Source: Marchantia polymorpha subsp. ruderalis (Eukaryota > Streptophyta > Marchantiopsida > Marchantiales > Marchantiaceae). Taken from it: 64,000 bases of DNA. Position numbers and translations under genes: made by a program. Numbering within the stretch: the stretch's first letter is position 1; each line of letters opens with the position of its first letter. Under the pieces are notes generated by a model. That model was not told the origin of the DNA. It saw nothing but the letters and a program-made list of their open reading frames with translations, and did no database searches. This document shows positions 1 to 10,566 of this stretch, piece after piece. The stretch is taken from assembly GCA_037833965.1 (NCBI GenBank), contig AP031352.1, positions 2,398,501 through 2,462,500 of the forward strand, written 5' to 3'.

Positions 1-60
1 CAACCGGACACTCAATCCTATATACTACTTGGCGAAACAGAGAATTTATGTCCGGCTTAC

Positions 61-2461
61 CTATACGCTGTGATGAATTTTTAAATCGAGGAAAGACTTT
101 CTCTGCCTTTACCTCCCAGTTTCTCTCAAAATCTTGTACTTCATCTGTACAAAAATTTGCCACAGGAAATTGGTCACTTGATGTTTTCCTTGTCTGGACG
201 TCAAGAGCTAACCATTTCTTCCAAAGAAGGCAGCCACATCCTACCTTTGGCAAGATTGTGCAAAGTTTCAAATTCTTCCTCCCGGCCTTCCGAGTTCCTT
301 TTCCGGGTTAAAGCCCTGCCCTGTGAGAGTATGATTGTCATTCCACTTCAGATATAAAGACAGAAAATTTTGTGCTTTACTATAAGAACATATGTTTTAT
401 TGAAAGTGTCTCTAACAACAGAAAGTACAACAACATAGTCAACTCTGAACCACAGCATTGAACTGTGCAAGTTAGCACCATCTTAAGCAGAGCTAATGAT
501 TGTCACCAATAAAGCGGCTAACGAAACTGGTACTTACCTTTTGACCCAATCCATGAAGTATTTTGTGGGTCTCTTTCCCCGCTGCAATGTCCTTTTCTTG
601 TTGTTGCTCTTCATAGACCTGTGTAATTTTCCCACAGCGGTGCAAACATGAATGTCCTACCTATAATAATAATTGACCCTCATCGCTTTCATCCTTGTCT
701 CTCACATCATGGGGGAGGGAGGTGGATAGCGTACCCCATCAGGCCCACTTCTCCGGCTCAAATGAGCAGCATAGTAAGGTCCATCAGCTCCACCGTAGGT
801 AACGGAAGAACTTTGATAGCAGTACGCATCAGGGATATTGGTAGATCGCGGATTCGATACTGAGTTTGAATTCCTCGTTGGACGTTCAGGTCGATAATGA
901 GTAATTTCTGTGTGTAAAGAGTTGCCATGGTTAGTCTTCCGTTTCAACAGAATGCAAGTTTTCGCAAACGTTCCGAAAGGAGATGCCTTTCAGTAAACAG
1001 TAAAAATATCTTTTACCAGAATTGAAATCTTCTTCATACGTACCACCTTCAATCCACAGTTCAGCAGCATGCACACTTTAGATAAGAAAAGACAAAGGTT
1101 TGACATAATCCACAGATCATGCAGGAGCAGTTCCTATCTCTGAGGAACGAATCTCGCACACTTTGACAATCTTACCGAACAGGATTTGGGTAGAGACAGC
1201 TGGTTTGATTTACTGTTTATTGGCCGGTTGCGATCAGACAGTACCATTGGGCTTTAATAAAATGGCAAACATCAGAGTAACGTGTTCCACCTCTACATTG
1301 TGAAATACCTTATCATAATCGTCGTCGAGTCGGATTCACAGGGCTTTTAAACACTGGGCTTAGACGAAGTAGAGGACAGAACAACATTGCACATTGTGAA
1401 ATCACAACATGATATCTAAATTCCACTAGAAATCATGTCGTGCTTTCATACCTGTATTCCTACTATCGTCTTCCTTTGGATGTTCGATTATTGGCTCCTG
1501 ATGAGATGTGACCCCAGCCATTCCTCCGTCATCGTGGTCGTCTGGAATTTCTTCGATATGGATTTCCCTTCGACCTCCTTCCTGCATGAACAACGAGTAT
1601 CAATTGTCCACACATTTTTTGATCAAGTTGACATTACCCTACTAACCCTAACAACCTCCATGCAAGGAGCATAGGATCCTGTAGCAGGAAGGACAAACAT
1701 CATATCAAGCCCTCCAGTGGATTACACTCACCGATAAAAAGCAGCAGATACTTCATTGATGATGAAAGGATGTCATAAAATGCGATATTGAACGACCATA
1801 GTACTGCTATATAATCACAGTATCGCTACGTGACTTATTCAGCATTTTATAATGAAGAAGAAACTAAATTATCTCAATTCTTGAAGATACTATCATTCCT
1901 CAAGTCCTTTCAAATTTGCATGCTTCCAGACGCAGTATCATCATATTGATGTAACTGAGGAAATACAACGTCGAAGCAAACACGCTTCATCTAATTCTAC
2001 ATATTACAAAATAGTACTTCCAAGAATTGACAAGCAGATTTTACCACTTCATGCACAATGGCTGGCCGGCACGGAAGAATCAAACGAAAAATTTGCAAAT
2101 GGAAAGTACTAACCGGAGGCGCGTTGGACGGCCTATGTTTGATTGGAATTTGTCTCTGTGACCCATTGGCCTGATGATTTCCCGAATGAGGAAAGAGATC
2201 TTGACTGAAGAGACCACTGGGGCCAAACAAACTTCCCGAATTCCCGAAAAGACTTCCAAAAGGTCGGGTGAAGAACGGATCGCTGGAAAATGGATCATTC
2301 TCGAACATATCAGAGAAGAAGCCTGGCCGCCCACCAAATCCTGCAAAAGGGTCTGGAAATCCCGGGAATGCGCTTCCTCCCGCGCCACCACCTCCACCTC
2401 CACCTCCACTACCCCCACGCGAATTGTTCCCTCGTCGTGCATCTCGACCGGGCCGCTGCAT
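61..2461 (-). CDS. MLF-family (myeloid leukemia factor-like) protein, 3' end outside window
   Basis: Six exons on the minus strand join in phase with GT-AG borders: 2461-2114, 1581-1452, 907-735, 618-538, 320-245 and 144-61. They give 297 residues, and the last donor (GTAAGCC) points to a further exon beyond the left edge. Exon 1 starts MQRPGRDARRG, then has a long Gly run and a Phe/Asp/Pro-rich stretch (DPFAGFGG, DPFFTRPFGSLFG). Later exons carry the hallmarks of the MLF domain: SSSVTYGGADGPYY, a glycine-rich SRRSGPDG, then VYEEQQQEKDIAAGKETHKI, GRALTRKRNSEGR and FETLHNLAK. Plant members have the same order. MLF proteins are small nuclear/cytoplasmic adaptors tied to protein quality control and transcription in animals; the plant role is poorly known. 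The Gly run is encoded by a CCACCT-type repeat. The leader upstream of the ATG is rich in GAG/GAC triplets. Confidence 0.9.
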
Positions 2462-3088
2462 TTTTCCTCTCCCAAAATTCCGGGCTTTAGTCGATGGACC
2501 GGATCACGTCTTCGCCCGGAGCCCGGGCTCGCCCTGGTTTCATATTCTCCACACCTGCTGCGCTGCCCTCGCTCCTCGTCGTCCTCCTCCTCCTCCTCAG
2601 ACTCCACCTACTTTCGAACTTGGCTAAAACCATGGAATTCAGTCGCCCAAATCGGGCTGTTGGCCTTCCACTTCCCAACCCCTTAGATCCCTTGCCTTCC
2701 CTTCCACCGCAACAGCGATCCTGCACTAATTCAGATCTCCTCCCCAGCAGAGACGAAACAATTCCCTCAGACCCACACAAATCGTCCACAGTCTTTTCGA
2801 CTCCCACCAGCGTCCGAGTCGCAAATTCCGGGAGATACTTCCCGACGACGGCAAGTCCAGAGGAGCTTCAAGAGCTCCAGTCAGAATCAAGGGCAAACTC
2901 TCAGCAACGTTTCTTCCAGTTTTCACGTGTTCGCCCGCGGACCTAATTCTGCGTTCTTAGTATTCTAAAAAGCAAGGGCCATGTCGACGATCCACATTTT
3001 AAGATTCGCGGCAAGTGACTCAAAAATCGAGCTGGAGGATTGAAATTATTTGATACTATGAACATGCTCGTGAATGCGATCCGTTTAC

Positions 3089-3136
3089 CAATCTGGAATG
3101 GTAAACCGTTTATGATCCGTTTACCATTCCAGATTG
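3089..3136. repeat. Perfect 18-bp inverted repeat
   Basis: The 18 bases at 3089-3106 are the exact reverse complement of 3119-3136, with a 12-nt loop. It lies upstream of the MLF gene, beyond its likely leader. It could be a small fold-back remnant; no coding role is seen. Confidence 0.8.
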
Positions 3137-3754
3137 CAATATCTATTACCTCTCTTATATAAGCTATGTCAAAGAATACGTTTGATACTTCTCACTCTTG
3201 TGTTTATAGCTTGGAGTTTTTTATGTTTATAGCTAATACTGCAGTACGTACTTCTTATTGCTACTCTTTGATTTCATTGTTATAGATGGGGCTCTCTCAT
3301 GCTCTCTGTTATCGACTCGATCTGAGTATTAAATTGTGTACTTTCTGTGATGACGTGTGTACAGAAATTGAACTAGGTTTCCAGTTGGCGGACGCAGAGC
3401 ATCTGAAGTCAGGGCGATGGTGCCTTTGATTAGCCACATCGGACTCCAGTTGTCGCGCTATATGGCACAGATGATGCTATTTCTTGCATGGCAACGATGG
3501 ATGTGACGATCGCATGCAACGCTTCCGCACACAAAACTGGGACCTCCGATACACTCCGTGACGTTTACAGCATGTCCTTTCAGACAAGGACAGAATACAA
3601 GCCATTATGCATCATCACTGTCGCTAAATATTTCCAGTGATAAATCATTGTACTTATCAAATTAGTGTTACAGTATATTGGTTTATCGTTTTAATTAAAC
3701 TTAACAACACTACATATCTATTATATAATACATATGTAGAACTTCTTGTATTTT

Positions 3755-3799
3755 TTATTTTGGGTTTTCAGTATATGTAATGCTAAAAACCCAAAATAA
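3755..3799. repeat. 14-bp inverted repeat in AT-rich DNA
   Basis: TTATTTTGGGTTTT at 3755-3768 pairs with AAAACCCAAAATAA at 3786-3799. The low complexity makes it less notable than the hairpin at 3089. Confidence 0.6.
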
Positions 3800-6148
3800 T
3801 AAATAAGAGAAGAATTAAAATGAAGAAGCTGGATTGAATTTCGACAACATGATTTATATATTCACGAATTTTGACAAGTGTGTACTCTTTTGCGTTACAT
3901 TACTTAGCCTCAAAATCAATCATTCGATAACTAAAGTCTATTTTAATTCCGCTCCTATTCGAACCAAATGCAGTGAAATGTCATTCATAAAAAGTCTTTT
4001 CGGTATATATTTGAAATAAAAACATTCCAGATATTCTTATTCCCAAATTTTTTTAATTTGAAAACTTTTTTTTTGCAGATTCACTCCAGTATTTAAAGTA
4101 AAGGTAATATAGTTCTCATTGGCTTGTTTAAAGCTGTAATCACTATTTCTATCCATTCTAAAATACTTTTTGTGTTTGTTCTTGTTGAATATTTGTCAAG
4201 TTCTTTTTATCCAAAAAAATTGTATCTGCATTCAAATGCTGAAAAGACTTTTATCTTTGCATCCATATGTGACACTGACAAAGGGTAAAATCATTAATTT
4301 TATCTAAAAAAATATTGAATAATACACCAATATTTTACTACCGACTTACCTTTGCTTAAATCAAACAAACAATCAACATCGTATTCAAGCTCACCTGTTT
4401 CAGAAATTATTATTTTTTTTTACACTTCAACAAACAAAAATATGTTCATACTCCAATAGTTAAAACTATTTACTTACTTGAATAAGTAACCGGCCGGGCA
4501 GAAGAAACGGATGTCTCGTCCGGCGTTCGTCGTGTCGCTTGACCTTCAATAACTTCAGTACACGCTGTTGACATGAATACTTACTTGGTAGGGAATCTGG
4601 AATCTGGAAAAATGAATACTTACTTGTTATCTGGAAACGTAATGAGATAAAGCTCGGCCAATTCGCTCTGGCTTATTCATAGTAGATTTTACAATCCAGG
4701 TCAATACGATGTAATCTCTTCATTGTTTTATTCTCGTTTCTAAGCATATGTGTCTAAAGCACATAACTGTGACCAACATGTATCACAATAATGAGAATGG
4801 CGTATTTTTTTTACTTTTGATGTCAATAAAGTTGTTTAAGTTTCAACAAAGAAGTCAGTTTTTTTTTTAAAAAAAATGATATAGATATCACTTCATGTGC
4901 TTGTTGTAAGATGTTGAAAATAGTTTAAATCCTCTATATACTTTCGGATATTATCCATACAAAGCTTTTAGGTTTGGCATTTGTGTTTGTCTGATCAAAT
5001 ACATGAATGTACTTTCAAATTTTTTAGTGGCCAAAGTATATTTTTCTAAATGATGATATTTCTTTTATAATTTTATCTTTAATTGCTGTTTTAACTGTAG
5101 TTGTAACGTATATTGCATTCTTTTCTCTTTAGATAATTTGATTAGTACTATATACTTTATCAGATGCAGTTGAAATTACAAAGTTGTAATAACCCACTAA
5201 AGGCTAAAACTGCAATATAGTGGTAGAAAGGTCGAACCCACAGGGACAGAGGAACACACAGGGTACAAAGTGTCACGTTTTAACAGACTATTGAGGAGTT
5301 TGAATTCTCAGGCGACTGTCACTCCCAGAAATACTGCAAGTGTCCACTCGGAGCGCACTCGGAGGTCGCACAGTGCAGCGTAACACACACACACACACAC
5401 ACCTGAAACTACAGAAACACAACCCAGAGATCCGTTAGGACCTCTACTTCAAGATTTCAGGGGGAAAGTCTCTCGCGAGCACACTCGGCAAAGCTGCGGG
5501 CAGTGACTTCCAACTCCGGCTTTTACAACACTTCCACTAGCTTGCTGGTAGTGTAGGAAACCCGGTTTGGACTGCCTACTTCGGATCGAAGTCACTCCTG
5601 CGCGGTGAACAACACTCTCAACTCACAAAACGCGCAGAGAACACAGGTCCGCACTGAAGGACTCACTGTGAAACATTCCAGTAACACAACAACAGTCTAT
5701 TGAAGAGTTTGAATTCTCAGGCACTTGTCATTCCCAGAAATACTACAGGGGTTACCCTCAAGGCACCTGCTGCAGCGTAACCTGAATTTACAACCAAGGC
5801 TTACACGAAGTAGCAAAACTTCACTTTGGCATTCAGGGGAAAAATCCCAAGGGAGTACAATCAGAAAGGAACACTCGAAGGTGTAGGGGCGAAACTGTTC
5901 AAGTATCTAACTAGTCACTGGCTCTGAGCATCGGCAGTCACCCGCAGGTGCAGATCCGAACTACTCAAGTCTCTAACCAATGTACTAGCTCTGAACATTC
6001 GGCCGAAGGCCTTCAGCTACAAAATGCGGAACGCTAAGTTGTAACTCCTCGTGCGTGGTGACAGAACTCAAGGACACAAACACGCCAAGGAAATGGGTTC
6101 CTGATCTGCACTTCTGATGGGAAAGAACCCCAGGCAAAACGCCTGGAA

Positions 6149-6158
6149 CTATTTTATA
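6149..6158 (-). promoter_or_regulatory. TATA-like box in terminal domain, reading outward
   Basis: On the minus strand this reads TATAAAATAG, just downstream of the 1040-codon frame and about 30 bp inside the conserved 1-kb domain. The same box is at 60662-60670 in the second copy. Next to it is the hairpin CCAGGCAAAACGCCTGG (6130-6146). A transcript from here would run through the terminal domain and out into flanking DNA, as in an LTR. Confidence 0.5.
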
Positions 6159-6194
6159 CCTTCTAAGTCCTACCTAGCACTACACTGCACTACG

Positions 6195-9100
6195 CTACAC
6201 GCCTGCACGGAACCACGCTACACTACACTCCGCGGAACCTGTACTACGTCTCCTGCGCGGCGGATTGCCGCGCACTAACTCCCTACCCTGCCAATCTTCC
6301 GTTCGACTGTGCAGTCCCAACCGCTGCAACGCCGCGGACACCTCCACTTCGAGGGCGGACATGGTATCCTGTGCCTTCGACAGAAAAGCATCGAGCTTCT
6401 TTGCTACCTTCCGTCGACTCCTACTGTCGCCTGACAACAACCCGGCTGCGCGCAATTCAAACTCACGCAGTGTGAGTTTCTCCTGCGCCTTCACTTCCCA
6501 GTGGGCGTAGCCCTTGAGACAGTGGGCGACACGCCTCGCCGTCTCCACCTTCGTGCGATCCGCCTCCTTCCTGCGATCCTCTTCAATTATCACTAATTGC
6601 GATTCGGCTTCAGCACGTTGCGCTCTCAATTCGCCACACTCTGACTGTAACCTGCGGATTAACTCCTCATCCGCCTGCCGTGCGAGCTGACATTGTTCCA
6701 ACAACCGCGTCTGTCGCACGAGCTCCTCTGACAAAATCCGATTCTGGGCCTGCTCAGAAATGAGTGCTTCCTTGACCTTCACCTGCTCCTTGGTGAGCTC
6801 GTCCAGTTTCTCATCCTTCACCTTCTCGGAGTACTTGTAGAATTTCTGATTAAGTTTATACTGACCCCACAAGCATGCATGCTTCTCCTTCAATTCCCTC
6901 AACTCCTGGTCCACTCTAGCTAACAACTTGCTGGTGTGGACTTTAGTGCGAGTCCGCCTGCGCACTAACTCGATGTAAGATCCCGGCTGAAGTGGGTCGG
7001 CGTATTTATCGACCTTGCGATCCAAGTACCTCAGCAACGGAATCACCTGCTCAGAGAGCGCCGCCGCCGGCGCTCCAACAATTTCCTCCTCCTCCTCCTC
7101 GGTGTCCTCTGCTCCTGACATTTCTTCAGTGGAGCCTCCGTCGTCATCATCCGAGTGGAGAATTTCAGTCGCCATTGATTGCGTCGGCGACTGCCCCGAG
7201 TGGGGCTGCACGTCGTCGACGTGTGCTGCCTGCGAAGGCACGGCTGCAGCCTCGCTGCTCTTCGCCAAAATGTCTAAGGCGGTAGGCGAATGTGCCCGTG
7301 CGGCATCCCCGCCGCTCGCTTGTTGGTCGTCTACCGTGTCCTCTCTGCCGCAGACGCCCGCCGCCGAAGGCGATCGAGCGGAGGGTGGCTGCGCGGGGTT
7401 TGATTGCGCATCGCGCATCGAAATTTCATCCCGCGGACAGTCACTCCGCTCCACCGTCTGTTGCTGCTCCCTTGATCGGTCCGTGGGGGCTGTGCTCGGC
7501 CTGTGCGCAGGCGCAAATGCCGGCGCCTTGTCCGCCGCAGGCGTAGCGCCGCGGACATCCATCGCCAAAGGCGACATGGCCGGGGGCCGCTCGCCCGATG
7601 TCCCTTGGCCTATAGGCCCTACCGCCGAAGGCGCATCTATCGGCGGACTACCCGCCGATGGTGCGGCCTCCGCACGCTCCCTGCTCGTATCTCCTCGGCT
7701 CGAAGGCCCTGGCGCCGAAGGCGCAAATTGCGGCGCGTGGTGCGCCGGAGGGTCTGGCCCCGAGGGCCGGTGTCTCGTAGGCGGTTCTTCCGCCGGCTCC
7801 TTCCCCTTCCTACGTTGGAACGGGGGTGATTCTTGCCTGTGCACAGGCGGCACGTGTGGAGGTGTCCTGTGCACAGGCGGACTGCTCCTTCCCACGCGTA
7901 AGCGTAGATCCACGTCCACTTGTGATCGCCTGTCCGCGGAGGCTCGTCCGTCCGCGGAGTCTCGTCTGTGCGCAAACGGAACATCTGTCCGCGACGCACG
8001 TGGTAACTCCGGAGGCCCTTGGCCCGTAGGCGGCCTCTCTCCCGTCGAGGTTGCGGCGTGGCCCGTTGCTCCTGCGGTCGTCCGCGCTTCCTCATGCTTC
8101 TCTGGCGACGCACTTCCTTTCTCCGTCGCAATCGTCGCCGTGTCCGCACTGTCGGCTGGTAACACCAGTCTGCGTGCCTTCTGCTTCGGCCGGCTGTATG
8201 ACTCGTACAGCGGCCGCGGTCGAATGGGAGCAGAGGGTTCTTGATGCTGCTCCTCTTCGGACTCTTCTCTCCATCGCCGCTTCCGCGGCACTCGTGCTGC
8301 AGGAGTGTTTCTCCCTTCGTCCCTCCGCCTTGATGGGGTAGAAGTCGGTGACTCCTCTGCATCAGTGTCGACCTCATTCTCCCGCACATACTTCCCGGGA
8401 TGGTCGACGGACAATGGCGGAAAATGCTCAAGCTCCGCCGCTGTCAAACAATTCCACTGTCGATAAAAATTGATGAGGAAAGGAGAAGGTGGGAACTCTA
8501 AACCATGGTTTAGAGTTCCCCCCTTCTCCTCAAAAGCGTGCTGTCGCATCACCCTGTGCAGGATGCTCGCCCAGTGAATTGGAGTTCCCTCGATGACGCA
8601 CTCCACAAAAGAGACCTGCCACAATGTGATGTAGCAGGCGCGATGTGGCTGCAGCAATTGCATCAGCGCCGCGGACAAAGTCCGGCGAAATCGATCCTTG
8701 TAATCACGGGTCCTGTACCCATTCTTGGTAGACCTCCCGGTCTTGAATAGCTCCACAAATTGCGCCTCTTCCTGCTTGGTCACCTTGATGCTCTCACTGT
8801 CGAAAAGGAGATGCCCTGGCATGCCAGCACATCTTCCCAACGCCTGCGCCCAATCTTGGACTGTCCACCGATCGACATGCGGACGCAATCCGCGCGAGGG
8901 TGGTCCCTGTGGCTCTAGCCACTCGCGCACCATATTCGCACAGATGTAGTTCCATCCCCATAGCAAGAAATCGAGCTTTCTTGCTATTAAGCGCTCCTCG
9001 AAAGCGCGCAGCCCGTTCTGTGGTAGGCGAAGTGGGACCATCCGCAATCTGCCCGGTCTCGTCATTGCGTTCCTGGGGTTCGCTCTCCCGCTCATTCTAC

Positions 9101-9317
9101 TTCCGCACCGCCCGAGCGCCTTTCTCTCTCGGCAAACTCTAATCGCCCTCAATTCCAAATCACGCGCATTCACTTCTCCCTCAATCAACAAGAAATCTCC
9201 TGTGCGGCGACGTCGAGAATGTTCAGCAGCCAGCAGATGGATGCGCGCAGCGCGCACAAGAGATTGGAATCGCGAATTCAAGAATGGGACGTCCTCCGCC
9301 GCTCGGTCGAAGGTCAT
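6195..9317 (-). CDS. 1040-residue protein of the mobile element, function unassigned
   Basis: One uninterrupted frame from an ATG, filling most of the element and ending 6 bases before its conserved terminal domain. Residues 1 to about 320 look globular, with the Trp-rich patches WGWNYICANMVREWLEP, WTVQDWAQALGRC and IHWASILHRVMRQ. This pattern recalls the extra proteins carried by some plant retroelements (the putative plant transposon protein and plant mobile domain groups), but the match is weak. Residues about 330-730 are disordered, rich in Pro, Arg, Ser and His, and in part encoded by GC-rich palindromes. An acidic run (EDTEEEEEE) follows, and the last 250 residues are a Lys/Glu/Gln-rich coiled coil. 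I see no DDE/DDD transposase, reverse transcriptase, protease or zinc knuckle. High GC sets it apart from its AT-rich flanks. The long antisense frame at 7015-8244 is a shadow of this gene. Confidence 0.6.
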   Translation of the reverse strand: MTFDRAAEDVPFLNSRFQSLVRAARIHLLAAEHSRRRRTGDFLLIEGEVNARDLELRAIRVCRERKALGRCGSRMSGRANPRNAMTRPGRLRMVPLRLPQNGLRAFEERLIARKLDFLLWGWNYICANMVREWLEPQGPPSRGLRPHVDRWTVQDWAQALGRCAGMPGHLLFDSESIKVTKQEEAQFVELFKTGRSTKNGYRTRDYKDRFRRTLSAALMQLLQPHRACYITLWQVSFVECVIEGTPIHWASILHRVMRQHAFEEKGGTLNHGLEFPPSPFLINFYRQWNCLTAAELEHFPPLSVDHPGKYVRENEVDTDAEESPTSTPSRRRDEGRNTPAARVPRKRRWREESEEEQHQEPSAPIRPRPLYESYSRPKQKARRLVLPADSADTATIATEKGSASPEKHEEARTTAGATGHAATSTGERPPTGQGPPELPRASRTDVPFAHRRDSADGRASADRRSQVDVDLRLRVGRSSPPVHRTPPHVPPVHRQESPPFQRRKGKEPAEEPPTRHRPSGPDPPAHHAPQFAPSAPGPSSRGDTSRERAEAAPSAGSPPIDAPSAVGPIGQGTSGERPPAMSPLAMDVRGATPAADKAPAFAPAHRPSTAPTDRSREQQQTVERSDCPRDEISMRDAQSNPAQPPSARSPSAAGVCGREDTVDDQQASGGDAARAHSPTALDILAKSSEAAAVPSQAAHVDDVQPHSGQSPTQSMATEILHSDDDDGGSTEEMSGAEDTEEEEEEIVGAPAAALSEQVIPLLRYLDRKVDKYADPLQPGSYIELVRRRTRTKVHTSKLLARVDQELRELKEKHACLWGQYKLNQKFYKYSEKVKDEKLDELTKEQVKVKEALISEQAQNRILSEELVRQTRLLEQCQLARQADEELIRRLQSECGELRAQRAEAESQLVIIEEDRRKEADRTKVETARRVAHCLKGYAHWEVKAQEKLTLREFELRAAGLLSGDSRSRRKVAKKLDAFLSKAQDTMSALEVEVSAALQRLGLHSRTEDWQGRELVRGNPPRRRRSTGSAECSVAWFRAGV
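8481..8530. repeat. 50-bp near-perfect palindrome inside the element's frame
   Basis: The central 30 bp (8491-8520) is a perfect palindrome centred on CCATGG. Flanking nonamers extend it to 50 bp with a single mismatched pair. It is translated within the globular N-terminal part of the 1040-residue protein, around TLNHGLEF. Confidence 0.85.
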
Positions 9318-9429
9318 GGTCGGCTCTTGCTCGTGGAGAACGTCTCACTTGATGGCCGCGCCGGCTCTACGCTGGAACGGTCTCCGCTCTCACGCGCGGC
9401 TTCACGCTCCGCCGTCGTCGATTAAACTC

Positions 9430-10420
9430 TCACGCTCGAATTGGCGGATTTGAACTCCGCGAGCGTATTACCCCGCGGACATGGGGGCGTAGCGCCGAAG
9501 GCGAGTTTTCCGCCTTGCGCGGTACACTTGTTCGTACCGCCCTTCGGCCAATCCCCCTCTGCCTTGACGCGTGTGTCCGCATGTCGGACAAAAGTTCAAC
9601 TCCTGCCTGTGCGCAGGCAGACTCCTCGGCGGATTCTCCGCCGGCGCGGAACTTGAACATCCTCCTGTGCACAGGCGTTCGCCTGTGCGCAGGCGAATTC
9701 CGTGCGCGGCGTCGCGCTGGCGCGGAAGGCGTTGACCGTGGTCAGCCGTCTCCGTCCAGTCTGTCCGTTTCTTGTCTCTTCGTCGGCGCTTCCGCCGCCG
9801 CAACTCCGTCCGTCCAAGAGCGCATCCACCCGTCCCGTCCGCATGGTCCGTACAGATTTGATTACTCTGGCGGCTCTTCCGCCGTACGCGGCGCTGCGCT
9901 GGCGCGGAAGGCGCCGTACACTTTCTACCTCACAAGGCGCATTTCTAGGGCTCAAGGCGGATTTTCCGCCGACGCCGAAGCGCCTGTGCACAGGCGACCT
10001 GTGCGTAGGCGGACTTCGCGCCTCCCCAAACCCTACTTCGCCTGTGCACAGGCGAACGCCTTCGTCCGCGCATAGGACAAAACTTGATTCCCCCTTCCGC
10101 GTAGGCGGAATTCCCGCCGGTGGCGAACTCCTTCCGCCGAAGGCGACCGTCTCCGTATCTTTCAATAGTGATAACTCCCTAAGTCCTCATCCGTTCCAAG
10201 CGTTCTTGGACTCGTTGGAATTGGTGCGTCGAGCTCTTTCCAACGAGACCCTAACTTGGTCAAGGCGCCCGAGGGTCGACCTAATTATGGAGGATTTCCC
10301 TACCGCCGCGGACGCAACCTCCGAAGGCGGGTTTTGCGCCTTGCGTCGTAGGGGTCCTAACTGCAGAGCTCGCAGGGAGGGTGGTGCCTGTCCTTACTGC
10401 CACACCCCAAATCCTAGATT
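9430..10420. repeat. GC-rich array of short palindromes (element 1)
   Basis: Dense, irregular repeats of short self-complementary motifs: CGCCTGTGCACAGGCG and its CGCA variant (near 9603, 9664, 9680, 9982 and 10039), CGCCGAAGGCG types, TCCGCGGA and TTCCGCC/GGCGGAA. The same motifs occur inside the frame (7500-8000) and at 46660-47480 and 59280-60330. I see no evidence that this stretch codes for protein. Confidence 0.8.
10169..10290 (-). repeat. One copy of a ~120-bp module shared by three loci
   Basis: Read on the minus strand it contains GGGTCTCGTTGGAAAGAGCT followed by an inverted partner (CCAACGAG...CCAAGAACG) and ends in GGGAGTTATC. Related copies are at 46773, 46961, 47221, 47533, 59323, 59622 and 60097 on the plus strand. 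Confidence 0.8.
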
Positions 10421-10566
10421 CTACAAGATCCCTCGAGAATCCCCGCGATCTTCCGGATTCACTCCGTTTTGATGTACCGAAGGCTATTTACAATGCTGCC
10501 AGGGTACAGTTTTCCAAAAATGTTTTAATTTCCTCAAAATTGCCAAAAGTGGGGTACCACAAAAGT

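Larger units (their letters stand above)
2462..5179. other. Intergenic, with MLF leader at the left
   Basis: The first 300 bases hold the probable 5' leader of the MLF gene, rich in CTC/CTT on the plus strand. From about 3600 the DNA is strongly AT-rich with homopolymer runs. Apart from two hairpins listed separately I see no gene. Confidence 0.5.
5185..10561 (-). mobile_element. 5.38-kb mobile element with TGT...ACA termini and 5-bp target duplication
   Basis: The left end reads TGTAATAACCCACTAAAGG. The right end, read inward on the minus strand, is TGTGGTACCCCACTTTTGG. The two form an imperfect terminal inverted repeat. AAAGT lies directly outside both ends (5180-5184 and 10562-10566), a 5-bp target duplication. 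Both termini recur at the ends of 59104-61633, which proves the borders. Parts: a conserved terminal domain (5185-6189), a 1040-codon minus-strand frame, a GC-rich palindrome-packed stretch (about 9430-10450) and a short second terminal domain (about 10450-10561). There are no direct terminal repeats and I see no reverse transcriptase or integrase. TG...CA ends with a 5-bp duplication are typical of LTR-type integration, so a giant solo LTR is the main alternative to a DNA transposon. It looks whole and young: its terminal domain differs from the other copy at only a few positions in the stretches I compared. Confidence 0.85.

Noticed and set aside
2174-2946. Several plus-strand frames over the MLF gene's first exon and leader
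   Set aside because: They are antisense to a well-supported spliced gene and reflect its Gly-rich and GAG-rich composition.
7015-8244. 409-codon plus-strand frame rich in Ser, Ala and Gly
   Set aside because: It is the antisense shadow of the GC-rich, disordered middle of the 1040-residue protein and has no domain.
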